Origin: CAYQEC01 sp964416425 | GTDB lineage: Bacteria > Actinomycetota > Acidimicrobiia > Spongiisociales > UBA5794 | Assembly: GCA_964416425.1 (NCBI GenBank) | Contig: CAYQEC010000023.1 | Span: forward strand, 1-35,814 | Length of the DNA stretch: 35,814 nt | Direction: 5' to 3' | Shown: positions 14,369-22,370 of the stretch, one piece after another | How the letters are laid out: each line of letters begins with the position of its first letter | How positions within the stretch are numbered: the stretch's first letter is position 1 | Translations under genes and position numbers: made by a program | Notes under the pieces: model-generated | What the model saw: only the letters and a program-made list of their open reading frames with translations | What the model was told of the DNA's origin: nothing | Database searches by the model: none

Positions 14369-14788
14369 ATGGCGAGCAGTAGCGACATCCGCGCCCGGCT
14401 GCGGCGGGCCCCGGGGGACCGCCGCGATCCCCGGCAAGTGCACGCCCTGGCCCGCGCCCACGCCCGGGAACGTCTCCATCTCGACTCCCGGCCGCGGCGC
14501 ACGCGAGCCGACCGCGACCTCCTGTGGGATGGGGAGGGCCACAGCTACAAGGTCCGGGCCCGGACCGTGCGCTCGATGCAGGACGGGACGGTGTTCGAGC
14601 TGGGGCGCGTGCCCGACGAGTACGACTACCTGTTGGGGGTCTTTCTCCACCGGGACACGCTGCGCCTGCTCGGAATCATCCGGCTCCCCTGGTCGGCGGT
14701 GCTGTGGCTGGGGCACGAATCGGACGGCAGGTACCGGCTGCCGTGGCGGCAGACCGGACCGGCGCACGACCTGGCCGAGTTTCTCTAG
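14369..14788 (+). CDS. Unknown protein, possible PD-(D/E)XK-like fold
   Basis: A 139-residue protein. The basic first half (LARAHARERLHLDSRPRRTRADRD) leads into DLLWDGEGHSYKVRARTV, then EYDYLLGVFLHRDTLRLLGIIRLPWSAVLWLG. The order of an Asp-containing strand, a Lys-containing strand (YKVRAR) and a DYLLGVFL strand recalls small PD-(D/E)XK-type proteins, but the match is weak and is inference only. TAAGCT at 14339-14344 may be its -10 box and CGGAG lies about five bases before the ATG. It converges on the next small gene with a 19-base gap. Function unknown. Confidence 0.6.
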   Translation: MASSSDIRARLRRAPGDRRDPRQVHALARAHARERLHLDSRPRRTRADRDLLWDGEGHSYKVRARTVRSMQDGTVFELGRVPDEYDYLLGVFLHRDTLRLLGIIRLPWSAVLWLGHESDGRYRLPWRQTGPAHDLAEFL

Positions 14789-14807
14789 CCGGGTGGGCGC
14801 GATCCGA

Positions 14808-15050
14808 TCAGGGACCGCCCTCCCGGGCGAGCCATTCCTCGAGCCGGTCCCGCATCGCCTCTTCGAAGAAGCGATAGAACGCTTCGGCACGCGCCAATCG
14901 CGCGGTGGCGGCCGGTCCGATCTCGTCGCTCTGCTGGGCGGTTCGGAACAGGTCGGCCACCCGACCGCCGGCCTTCACGGCGCGCCGCCTGCGCCGCATG
15001 GATCTCTCGGGAACGCTGCGGATCATGGAGTAGGGGTCGGCTCTGGCCAC
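14808..15050 (-). CDS. Unknown 80-residue protein
   Basis: An 80-residue basic protein starting at GTG 15050: ARADPYSMIRSVPERSMRRRRR, then VADLFRTAQQSDEIGPAA and a helical tail EAFYRFFEEAMRDRLEEWLAREGGP. No family was recognised. The frame stays open upstream through DPLRAFTTAAQAGLASW-like sequence into the end of the glutamate dehydrogenase gene in another frame, without an ATG or GTG. The true start may therefore be unusual, or the protein may be read through coupling. It follows glutamate dehydrogenase on the same strand by 82 bases. Confidence 0.5.
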   Translation of the reverse strand: MARADPYSMIRSVPERSMRRRRRAVKAGGRVADLFRTAQQSDEIGPAATARLARAEAFYRFFEEAMRDRLEEWLAREGGP

Positions 15051-15132
15051 CGCCCTGATGACGGCGCCGCCGACGCCACCGGTCCAGCTCGCCAGGCCGG
15101 CCTGCGCGGCCGTGGTGAAGGCCCGGAGAGGA

Positions 15133-18100
15133 TCACCCCACGGCGCGCCGGATCTGGTGAATCGCCACCATGGCGGCGTCCATGTCGGCGATGCCGTCGC
15201 CGCCGAGGCTCCGCATCAGCGCGAGGAGGCGGCGGTGGCCGTTGGGCCGCTCCGCGAGATAGGCCTGGACCGCCGCCTCGGGTGGGCGGGGGGCGGTGGA
15301 TACCAGCACCCGCTCGGCGAGATCCCGCCGCAACACGGCGAGGTCGTCCTCGACCACCTGCCGGGCGAGCCGTTGCCAGCGATTGGCCGGGGCGAAGCCG
15401 TCGACCTGCTGCTGCAGCCAGTCGAGGTTGACCGCCTCCCCGAGGTGGAAGAACACCCCAGCCACTGTGGCGAGGTCACGTCCGGTGGCATGGGCGAGCT
15501 GCACGATGGCCGGCCCGTGGACGAGGTCGCGCTGGAAGGCATGGCGCGCCGCCACTGCCGGGGGGATGCCGCGATCGGCCAGCTCCCGGGCAGTCGCCTC
15601 GTGGGCGGCCCGCCACCCTGCGGGTCCGGCCTCGGGCATGGCCTCGGCGAGGGTGCGGAGGTCGTCCTCGAAGGCGGCGATGGTGGCCTCGATCGGTTGG
15701 TTGCCGCCCAGGGTGAGGAACCAGCGGGCCGTCTGCTCCACCAGGGCGTCGACCCCGCCCATCAGCTCTCGTTCCGCCTCGGGCTCGATCTCGGCGACGA
15801 GCGCCTCGAGGTCGGCCCAGCGCCGCTCGGCCCCGGTGACGGCCCTTGCGATCCGGTAGGCCCGTACCACCTCCGCCGGTTCGGCGCCGGTCTCGGCGGT
15901 GAGCCGCGACACGAACGTCACGCCCTCCGAGTTCACGACCTGGTTGGCGACGATGGTGGCGATCAACTCGCGACGCAGCGGATGCGATTCCACCAGGTGC
16001 CCGGAGCGGACCACGACCGGGCCCGGGAAGTAGGAGCGCAGGTCGTCGGCGAAGAACGTCCAGTCGGGGAGCTCGGAGGTCCGCAGTGCCTCGTAGAGGC
16101 TGCGCTTCACGTAGGCGAGCAACACCGCCAGCTCCGGTCCGGTCATGCCTTGCCGGGACCGGATCCGCTCGGCCATGTCCTCCGAGCCGGGCAAGAACTC
16201 GATGGCACGGTCGAGCAGGCCCTCCTCCTCGAGCTGGGACATCACCTCCTCGTACGCCTCCATCCGGTGGGGTGAGGTCTCCACCTCCTGGGACAGGATC
16301 TGGGCCTGGAGGAAGTTGTCGTAGAGGATCTGCTGCGTCACGTCGGCGGCGACCTCGGCCACCAGGGCATCCCGCCCGGCCCGGTCGAGTTCGCCGCGCT
16401 CTTCGGCGAGGCCGAGCAGGATCTTCAGGTTGACCTCCCGGTCCGAGCAGTGCACCCCGGCGGAGTTGTCGATGAAGTCGGTGAGGATCCGGCCGCCGCC
16501 CCGGGCGTACTCGATCCGGGCCCGCTGGGTGAAGCCGAGGTTCCCCCCTTCGCCGACCGCGGCGCAGCGCAGCTCGGTGGCGTCGATCCGCACCGCGTCG
16601 TTGCTGCGATCGCCGGCGTCGGCGTGGGACTCGCTGCTCGCCTTCACGTAGGTGCCGATCCCGCCGTTCCACAGCAGGTCGGCGGGGGTGCGGAGGATGA
16701 CGCGCACCAGCTCTTGGGGCGTGAGCGTCGTCGCCTCGGTGCCGAGCGCCTGGCGGGCCTCCGGCGACAGCTCGATGGACTTGGCGCTCCGGGCGAACAC
16801 GCCACCCCCGGGCGACAGCACGGCGCGGTCGTAGTCCTGCCAGGACGACCGGGGGAGCAGGGAGAGGCGGCGGCGCTCCTCGAGGCTGCGGGCCGGATCG
16901 GGGTCGGGGTCGAGGAAGATGTCGCGGTGGTCGAAGGCGGCGACGAGCCGGATCACGGGCGACAGCAACATGCCGTTGCCGAACACGTCGCCGGACATAT
17001 CGCCGATGCCGATGACCGTGAAGGGATCGGTCTGCGGATCGAGGCCCCGCTCCCGGAAGTGGGCTTTCACCGACTCCCATGCCCCCCGGGCGGTGATGCC
17101 GAGTTCCTTGTGGTCGTAGCCGGTGGCGCCGCCCGAGGCGAAGGCGTCGCCCAGCCAGTAGCCGTAGCGGACCGCGACCTCGTTGGCGGTGTCCGACAGG
17201 GTGGCGGTGCCCTTGTCGGCGGCGACGACCAGGTAGGGATCGTCCCCGTCGTGGATCCGCAGCTGCGGAGGATGCATCACCATGCCGTCCACCAGGTTGT
17301 CGGTGACGTCGAGCAGGCCTTCGATGAAGGTGACGTAGCGGCTCCGGATGGATGCGGCGGGGTCGCCGTCGTCCCGCCCGCGGCGGATCACGAAGCCTCC
17401 CTTGGAGCCGGTGGGGACGATCACGGCGTTCTTGGTCATCTGGGCCTTCATCAGTCCCAGCACCTCGGTGCGGTAGTCGTCGCGCCGGGTCGACCAGCGG
17501 ATGCCGCCGCGGGCGATCATGCCGCCGCGGAGGTGGATGCCCTCCACCTCGGGGGCGGTGACGAAGATCTCGAACAGCGGGTGCGGCTCCGGCATGGTGG
17601 GCACCGCGGCGGAGCGCAGCTTGAGCGCCAGGCAGGTGCGGTCCGGGCGGTAGGCGTTGGTGCGCACCGTGGCCTCGATGAGGTCGACGAACCCGCGCAG
17701 GATGCGGTCCTCGTCGAGCGAGGCGACGGCGTCGAGGCCGGCCACGATCTCGTCGTGGAGCCGCCGCTCCGTTTCGGCGTTGCCGTCGGGGGAGAAGCGG
17801 GCCTTGAACAGCCGACAGATCGTGGTGGCGAGGTCCGGGTGGGCAGCAAAAGCGTCGTTGATGTAGGAGATGGTGAAGGTGGCGGTCACGAGGCGCCAGT
17901 AGGTGCGGTAGGCGCGCAGGATCGTGACCTCCTCGTGGCTCACCTCGCCGCGGATGACGAGGCGGTTCAGCGAGTCCGACTCGGCCCGACCCTCGATGAT
18001 CGCCTCGAGGGCGGCGGCCAAGCGGGGCCCGCAGGCGTCGAGGTCGAGGCGGTGGCCCTCGAGGTCGAGCACCCCGAAGTCGTGGATGAAGACGGGATCG

Positions 18101-19932
18101 CCGTTGGGGCGGAGGCGGGTCGGGACCTCCTCGACCACCCGGAGGCCGAGCGCCTCGAGGTGGGGCACGATCTCCGACAGTTCCATCCTGTCGCCGCGCC
18201 GGTAGAGGGCGACCCGGGTCAGCGGCGCCCCTGGCCCCGCCACCTCCTCGTTCTGGAGCCCGATCAGCAGCGGCTCGTGCCGCTCGGCCTGCTCGTCGAG
18301 GCGGAGTACGTCCCCGGCGGCGACGTCGATGTCGACCGACGCCTTGTAGTACTCCGGGAATCGGGGCGCCCAGCGGGCGGTGAGGCGGGCCGCCTCGTCC
18401 TCGGCGACCCGGGTCCGCAGCCGGTCCTCGAGGAGATCCTCCCAAGTGCGGGTGAGCGCCACCACCGCCAGCTCCAGGTCGTGGTAGGGGACGTCGGGGA
18501 TGTCGCCTTCGACCCAGACGGTGAAGTGGATCTGGGCGGGGTCGGCCTCCCCGAGAGCGAGGTGGTAGTCGATCGAGGTGCCGTGGAAGCGTTCCATGAA
18601 CATGTCCTGCAGCCGCCGGCGAAGGGCGGCGTTGAAGCGGTCCCGGGGCAGGGCGACCAGCACCGAGACGTTGCGCCCGAACAGGTCGTGCCGGATGAAG
18701 AGCCGGACCCGCCGCTGCTCGTGCAGGTCGAGGATTCCCATCACCGCCTGCCGAACCTCCTCGGGCGACATGGCGAACAGCTCGACCTTGGGGAACGACT
18801 CGAAGATCTGCACCACGGCCTTGTGGTCGTGGGTGCCCTCCATCAGATCCTCGGTCTCGACGATGTACTGCAGCTTGCGGTGGAGCACGGGCATCGTCGC
18901 CGCCTGCGCCATGGCGGCCTTGGAGGTGAAGAGGCCGACGAGGCGGGCCTCCCCGGCGACGCTGCCGTCGTCGTCGATCAGCCGCAGCCCGATGTAGTCC
19001 ATCTTGCGGCGACGGTGCACCGTGGCGAGGCGGTTGGTCTTGCTGATCACGAGCAGGTCGCCGCTCTCGTAGCGGGCCCGCAGGTCGGGCGGGAGGTCGG
19101 CGAGCGGCACCGGCCGGGCGTAGGCGGACTCGGCGGTGCCGCGGAGGATCCCAAGCCCTGAGTCCGCGACGACCTGCAGCTTGCGCTCCCCGCCCTCTGC
19201 GACGATCCGGTACTCCCGGTAGCCGAGGAAGATGAAGTTGACGTCGAGCAGCCACTCGAGGAACGCGATCGCCTCGGAGATCTCGCCGAGGGCGTAGCGG
19301 GCGCCGGTGGTCTTGGCCAGCTCGATCATGCGGGCGACGCGGTCCTTCATCGGCTCGAAGTCCGACACCGCGGCCCGGACGTCGGCGAGGACCCGATCCA
19401 CCGCGGTGGTGAGGGTGGCCGCCGCGGCCTCATCGATGCGGCGATCCAGGCAATGGTGCTGCAGCGACTCCCGGCTGGGGGCGTCCCGCGCCGGGAGCAC
19501 CGCCAGCAGGCGCCCCTCCTCGTCGCGCCGGGTCCCGATGACCGGGTGCACGACGTTGGCGACCCGGTAGCCGTGGGCTTGGATCTCGGCCCGCACCGAA
19601 TCGACGAGGAACGGGCTGTCGGGAGCGACGATCTCCACCACGGTCCCGGCGGAGCGGTAGCCGTTGCCTTCGGTCTCGGCGTTGAAGACCCGTACCGCCC
19701 GGGCGTCGGCGCCGGCGCCGTCCGCGAAGGCGAAGACGTCGAGGACGTGGCCGGCGAGCTCGTCGGCGCCGAGATGGGAGAGCGGCCCGGCGGGGAGGCG
19801 CCGCAGGTAGACGCGGGCGAAGGCGGTGACGACGTCGGCCGAACCCGCCGGGGCGAGGTCGGAGACGCGTTCGAGGGCGGCCTGGGAGGTCGAGGAGGTG
19901 GTGGGGACGGCCGGGGGCCCTTCACTGGTCAC
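15133..19932 (-). CDS. gdh: NAD-specific glutamate dehydrogenase, large (GDH-180) type
   Basis: A 1599-residue enzyme of the ~180-kDa L-GDH class, which oxidises glutamate to 2-oxoglutarate and ammonia with NAD. The long N-terminal ACT-like regulatory part carries VVEIVAPDSPFLVDSVR near its start. The catalytic domain around residues 790-1000 shows ARGGIRWSTRRDDYRTEVLG and MTKNAVIVPTGSKGGF. A helical C-terminal region runs to RRAVG. The start is GTG 19932: it is eight bases after TAGGCT, family-like sequence begins close by, and the protein then has the standard length. Codons upstream to 20133 are not family-like. It is divergent from the VOC gene; no ligand site in the DNA is evident. Confidence 0.96.
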   Translation of the reverse strand: MTSEGPPAVPTTSSTSQAALERVSDLAPAGSADVVTAFARVYLRRLPAGPLSHLGADELAGHVLDVFAFADGAGADARAVRVFNAETEGNGYRSAGTVVEIVAPDSPFLVDSVRAEIQAHGYRVANVVHPVIGTRRDEEGRLLAVLPARDAPSRESLQHHCLDRRIDEAAAATLTTAVDRVLADVRAAVSDFEPMKDRVARMIELAKTTGARYALGEISEAIAFLEWLLDVNFIFLGYREYRIVAEGGERKLQVVADSGLGILRGTAESAYARPVPLADLPPDLRARYESGDLLVISKTNRLATVHRRRKMDYIGLRLIDDDGSVAGEARLVGLFTSKAAMAQAATMPVLHRKLQYIVETEDLMEGTHDHKAVVQIFESFPKVELFAMSPEEVRQAVMGILDLHEQRRVRLFIRHDLFGRNVSVLVALPRDRFNAALRRRLQDMFMERFHGTSIDYHLALGEADPAQIHFTVWVEGDIPDVPYHDLELAVVALTRTWEDLLEDRLRTRVAEDEAARLTARWAPRFPEYYKASVDIDVAAGDVLRLDEQAERHEPLLIGLQNEEVAGPGAPLTRVALYRRGDRMELSEIVPHLEALGLRVVEEVPTRLRPNGDPVFIHDFGVLDLEGHRLDLDACGPRLAAALEAIIEGRAESDSLNRLVIRGEVSHEEVTILRAYRTYWRLVTATFTISYINDAFAAHPDLATTICRLFKARFSPDGNAETERRLHDEIVAGLDAVASLDEDRILRGFVDLIEATVRTNAYRPDRTCLALKLRSAAVPTMPEPHPLFEIFVTAPEVEGIHLRGGMIARGGIRWSTRRDDYRTEVLGLMKAQMTKNAVIVPTGSKGGFVIRRGRDDGDPAASIRSRYVTFIEGLLDVTDNLVDGMVMHPPQLRIHDGDDPYLVVAADKGTATLSDTANEVAVRYGYWLGDAFASGGATGYDHKELGITARGAWESVKAHFRERGLDPQTDPFTVIGIGDMSGDVFGNGMLLSPVIRLVAAFDHRDIFLDPDPDPARSLEERRRLSLLPRSSWQDYDRAVLSPGGGVFARSAKSIELSPEARQALGTEATTLTPQELVRVILRTPADLLWNGGIGTYVKASSESHADAGDRSNDAVRIDATELRCAAVGEGGNLGFTQRARIEYARGGGRILTDFIDNSAGVHCSDREVNLKILLGLAEERGELDRAGRDALVAEVAADVTQQILYDNFLQAQILSQEVETSPHRMEAYEEVMSQLEEEGLLDRAIEFLPGSEDMAERIRSRQGMTGPELAVLLAYVKRSLYEALRTSELPDWTFFADDLRSYFPGPVVVRSGHLVESHPLRRELIATIVANQVVNSEGVTFVSRLTAETGAEPAEVVRAYRIARAVTGAERRWADLEALVAEIEPEAERELMGGVDALVEQTARWFLTLGGNQPIEATIAAFEDDLRTLAEAMPEAGPAGWRAAHEATARELADRGIPPAVAARHAFQRDLVHGPAIVQLAHATGRDLATVAGVFFHLGEAVNLDWLQQQVDGFAPANRWQRLARQVVEDDLAVLRRDLAERVLVSTAPRPPEAAVQAYLAERPNGHRRLLALMRSLGGDGIADMDAAMVAIHQIRRAVG

Positions 19933-19940
19933 GTCCGGCA

Positions 19941-19946
19941 AGCCTA
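19941..19946 (-). promoter_or_regulatory. -10 box TAGGCT of glutamate dehydrogenase
   Basis: TAGGCT on the minus strand is separated by eight bases from the GTG at 19932. No ribosome site lies between, so the transcript is probably leaderless. The same hexamer precedes the ligC start. Confidence 0.55.
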
Positions 19947-20089
19947 CCCACCCTGGCCCTCTCGATTCCGGGCGCGTAGGGTCCGCGCCGGGTGGCGCGA
20001 CCTGAGGGTTCGTGTCGCAGCCGCCCGGGATGATGACGCAGCGGAACGCCTGCGGGGTGCAGGCGGTCGGACGGCAAGGAGAGAACATC

Positions 20090-20866
20090 TTGGGTACGAC
20101 CGGCGGATTCAACTGGGTCGACGTCATGACCACGGATCAGGCAGCGGGAAAGGCGTTCTACGAGTCGCTCTTCGGGTGGACGTCGGAGGATCACCCGTCG
20201 AGGCCGGGGGAGACCTACACCCAGTTCAGCAGCGACGGGAAGACCGTCGCCGGGCTGGGCGAGATCCCGGCCGAGCAGCAGGCCCAGGGCATGCGCCCGG
20301 CCTGGAGTAGCTACGTCACCGTCGACGACGCCGCCGCCACCGCGGTCCGCGCCGCCGAACTCGGTGGGACGATCGTGATGCCGGCGACGGATGACATGGA
20401 CCAGGGGCGCATGGCGATCCTGCAGGATCCCACCGGCGCCGTCTTCAGCATCTGGCAAGACGGGAACCACCAGGGCGCCCAGAAGCTCTCCGGGCTGGGG
20501 TCGCTGGCCTGGGTCGAGCTGGCGACCGCCGACACCGCCGCCGCGCAGGCGTTCTACACGGGCCTCTTCGGGTGGGAGGTCGAGCACGGCGACGCCGGCG
20601 CCATGCCGTACACGACGTTCTCCAACGCCGGCGATCAGGTGGTCGGGATGTACGACATGAAGGGGCAGTTGCCGGAAGGAACCCCCCCGCACTGGTTGGT
20701 GTACTTCGCCGTGGCGGACGCTGACGGTGTCGTCGCCGCCACCCGGGATGCCGGCGGCTCCGTCATGACGGAACCGTTCGACGTTCCCGACGTGGGCCGG
20801 ATCGCGATTCTCGGCGACCCGCAAGGAGCGGTGTTCGGCATCCTGCAAAGGGCCACGGAGGGCTGA
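20090..20866 (+). CDS. VOC-family protein with two glyoxalase-like domains
   Basis: A 258-residue protein made of two tandem glyoxalase/bleomycin-resistance (VOC) modules. Each starts alike (FNWVDVMTTDQAAGKAFYES and LAWVELATADTAAAQAFYTG), continues LFGW, and ends with GRMAILQDPTGAVFSIW or GRIAILGDPQGAVFGIL. This arrangement matches the actinobacterial 27-kDa antigen Cfp30B-like group. The start is taken as TTG 20090 because AAGGAGAG ends about seven bases before it and the first module begins directly after; a GTG at 20012 lacks such a site. Substrate unknown; metal ligands are not obvious in either module. Confidence 0.88.
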   Translation: MGTTGGFNWVDVMTTDQAAGKAFYESLFGWTSEDHPSRPGETYTQFSSDGKTVAGLGEIPAEQQAQGMRPAWSSYVTVDDAAATAVRAAELGGTIVMPATDDMDQGRMAILQDPTGAVFSIWQDGNHQGAQKLSGLGSLAWVELATADTAAAQAFYTGLFGWEVEHGDAGAMPYTTFSNAGDQVVGMYDMKGQLPEGTPPHWLVYFAVADADGVVAATRDAGGSVMTEPFDVPDVGRIAILGDPQGAVFGILQRATEG

Positions 20867-20951
20867 GGGCTCCGGCTCTCTCGTTCTCGGTGTCGAGGCC
20901 TCCCGGCGGCGGCTGGAGGTAGCGGCGAGCGTGTCGGAAAGGGCCGGCAGG

Positions 20952-21929
20952 TCAGAACTGAAGGGCGGCGGCGGCCCAGTGGAATCCCGCTCCGAAGGCG
21001 GTGAGCACCACGAGGTCGCCGTCGCCGATCAGGCCCTTGTTGCGCGCCTCCCACATGGCGAGCGGGACCGAGGCCGAACCGGTGTTGCCGTACTCGTTGA
21101 CGTTGACGTACACCACGGACTCGTCGACACCGAGGCGCTGCCGCACCGCATCGATGATGCGCATGTTGGCTTGGTGGGGAATGACCAGGGAGACGTCGTC
21201 GAGCGTCTTGCCGATGCGTTCGAGAACGTCGGTGACGGCCGCCGTCATGCGGACGACGGCTTCCCGGAACACCTCCCTTCCCACCATGTCGATATGCTGG
21301 TGCGCGCCACTCGCCACCGTTTCGGCGTTGAATGGATGGCGGGTTCCCCCGGTGTGGACGGTGAGGATCTCCGCTTTGCTGCCGTCGGTGCCGGTGACGA
21401 TATCGAGGATCTCGGCCACCCCGCCCTCCGGCCCCATCACCACCGCCCCGGCCCCGTCGCCGAAGAGCACGCAGGTTGCCCGATCGGTCCACGACATGAG
21501 CCGTGAGATCAGCTCGACGCCGACCACCAACACCCGCTTCGGCGTGAAGTGGATGCGGGCGCGGGCCACGTCGAGGGCCTGAACGAAGCCGGCGCAGCCG
21601 GAGCCGCCGAGATCGTAGGTCGGCACGTTGCCGCAGCCGAGGCGATGCTGCAGCAGCGCCGCCGTGTCGGGTGTGTACAGCTCGGGGGTGTCGGTGGCGA
21701 CGATGATCTCGCCGATGTCGGCGGGATCGAGCCCGGCGTCGGCGAGGGCCACGGTGGCGGCCTGGGCCGCCAGGTCGAGAGTGGATTCGTCGTCGGCGGC
21801 GAACCGGCGACGCTCGATGCCGGTGCGGCTCCTGATCCACTCTTCGGTGGTGTCGACGAGCTGCGACCAGTCCTCGTTGCTCATCACCCGTGCCGGGACG
21901 TAGCCGCCGAACCCCAGAATCCGTGCCAC
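20952..21929 (-). CDS. fabH: 3-oxoacyl-ACP synthase III
   Basis: A 325-residue KAS III enzyme, which starts fatty acid chains by condensing acyl-CoA with malonyl-ACP. The triad is complete at standard positions: Cys112 in DLGGSGCAGF, His252 in IPHQANMR and Asn282 in NEYGNTGSAS. The closing GAGFHWAAAAL is also typical. The GTG at 21929 has GGAGGAGG just upstream and gives the family length; the longer frame to 21986 crosses the -10 box TAGCCT at 21956-21961. It is downstream of the DUF971 gene and fadI-fadJ on the same strand but has its own promoter. The first acyl substrate, straight or branched, is not evident. Confidence 0.95.
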   Translation of the reverse strand: MARILGFGGYVPARVMSNEDWSQLVDTTEEWIRSRTGIERRRFAADDESTLDLAAQAATVALADAGLDPADIGEIIVATDTPELYTPDTAALLQHRLGCGNVPTYDLGGSGCAGFVQALDVARARIHFTPKRVLVVGVELISRLMSWTDRATCVLFGDGAGAVVMGPEGGVAEILDIVTGTDGSKAEILTVHTGGTRHPFNAETVASGAHQHIDMVGREVFREAVVRMTAAVTDVLERIGKTLDDVSLVIPHQANMRIIDAVRQRLGVDESVVYVNVNEYGNTGSASVPLAMWEARNKGLIGDGDLVVLTAFGAGFHWAAAALQF

Positions 21930-21955
21930 ACAACCTCCTCCTCGAACCGGAGGGG

Positions 21956-21961
21956 AGGCTA
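21956..21961 (-). promoter_or_regulatory. -10 box TAGCCT of fabH
   Basis: TAGCCT on the minus strand lies 26 bases before the fabH GTG, leaving a short leader that carries the GGAGGAGG ribosome site. Confidence 0.5.
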
Positions 21962-22022
21962 CCGTCGCCGCCCCGGCTCCCGCCAAGGCGGGTCGGCTGA
22001 GCGGACCGAGGGAACTGCCGCG

Positions 22023-22301
22023 TCAATCCTCTCCGAGGCGCCGCAGCAGGTCGTAGGGGTAGATCCCGGTCTGGTGGTTGTCCGGCCCGAAGGTGAACCC
22101 GAGGGCGTAGCCACCGACCACCCGGACCTCGCGGATCTCGGCCGCGGCGCCGGCGGGAGGCTCCTGCCCCGACTCGCGGCAACCGGCGCACGGGCAGGCG
22201 GCCCGCAACCGCGACGCGGTGAGCACGTCGGTGCGGCCGTCCTCCCAGGTGATGGTGAGGGTGGAGCCGGCGACCGACTCCACCTTGGCGGGGCTCAACA
22301 T
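22023..22301 (-). CDS. DUF971 domain protein
   Basis: A 92-residue protein of the DUF971 group (gamma-butyrobetaine hydroxylase N-terminal-like). It shows ITWEDGRTDVLTASRLRAACPCAGCRES and the closing VGGYALGFTFGPDNHQTGIYPYDLLRRL. Cys36, Cys38 and Cys41 in CPCAGC may bind metal. Free-standing members are often found near iron-sulfur or fatty-acid genes, but their function is not settled. It lies 69 bases downstream of fadJ and 93 bases upstream of fabH on the same strand, probably co-transcribed with the fad genes. Confidence 0.9.
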   Translation of the reverse strand: MLSPAKVESVAGSTLTITWEDGRTDVLTASRLRAACPCAGCRESGQEPPAGAAAEIREVRVVGGYALGFTFGPDNHQTGIYPYDLLRRLGED

Positions 22302-22370
22302 GGCCGGCTCATGGTGCCGGGAGGAGGCCCGTTCCGCCAGCCCGCCGGGCCGGGAGTCCGCGCGGCATCG

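Noticed and set aside
16450..19161. A 903-codon open frame on the plus strand inside the glutamate dehydrogenase gene
   Set aside because: It is antisense to a clearly conserved enzyme. Its translation is dominated by G, V, D, E and H as expected for the complement of high-GC codons, and it shows no family motif.
15476..19255. A 1259-codon open frame on the same strand as glutamate dehydrogenase
   Set aside because: It is an alternative frame of the same gene; the translation is an Arg/Pro-rich pattern caused by high GC.
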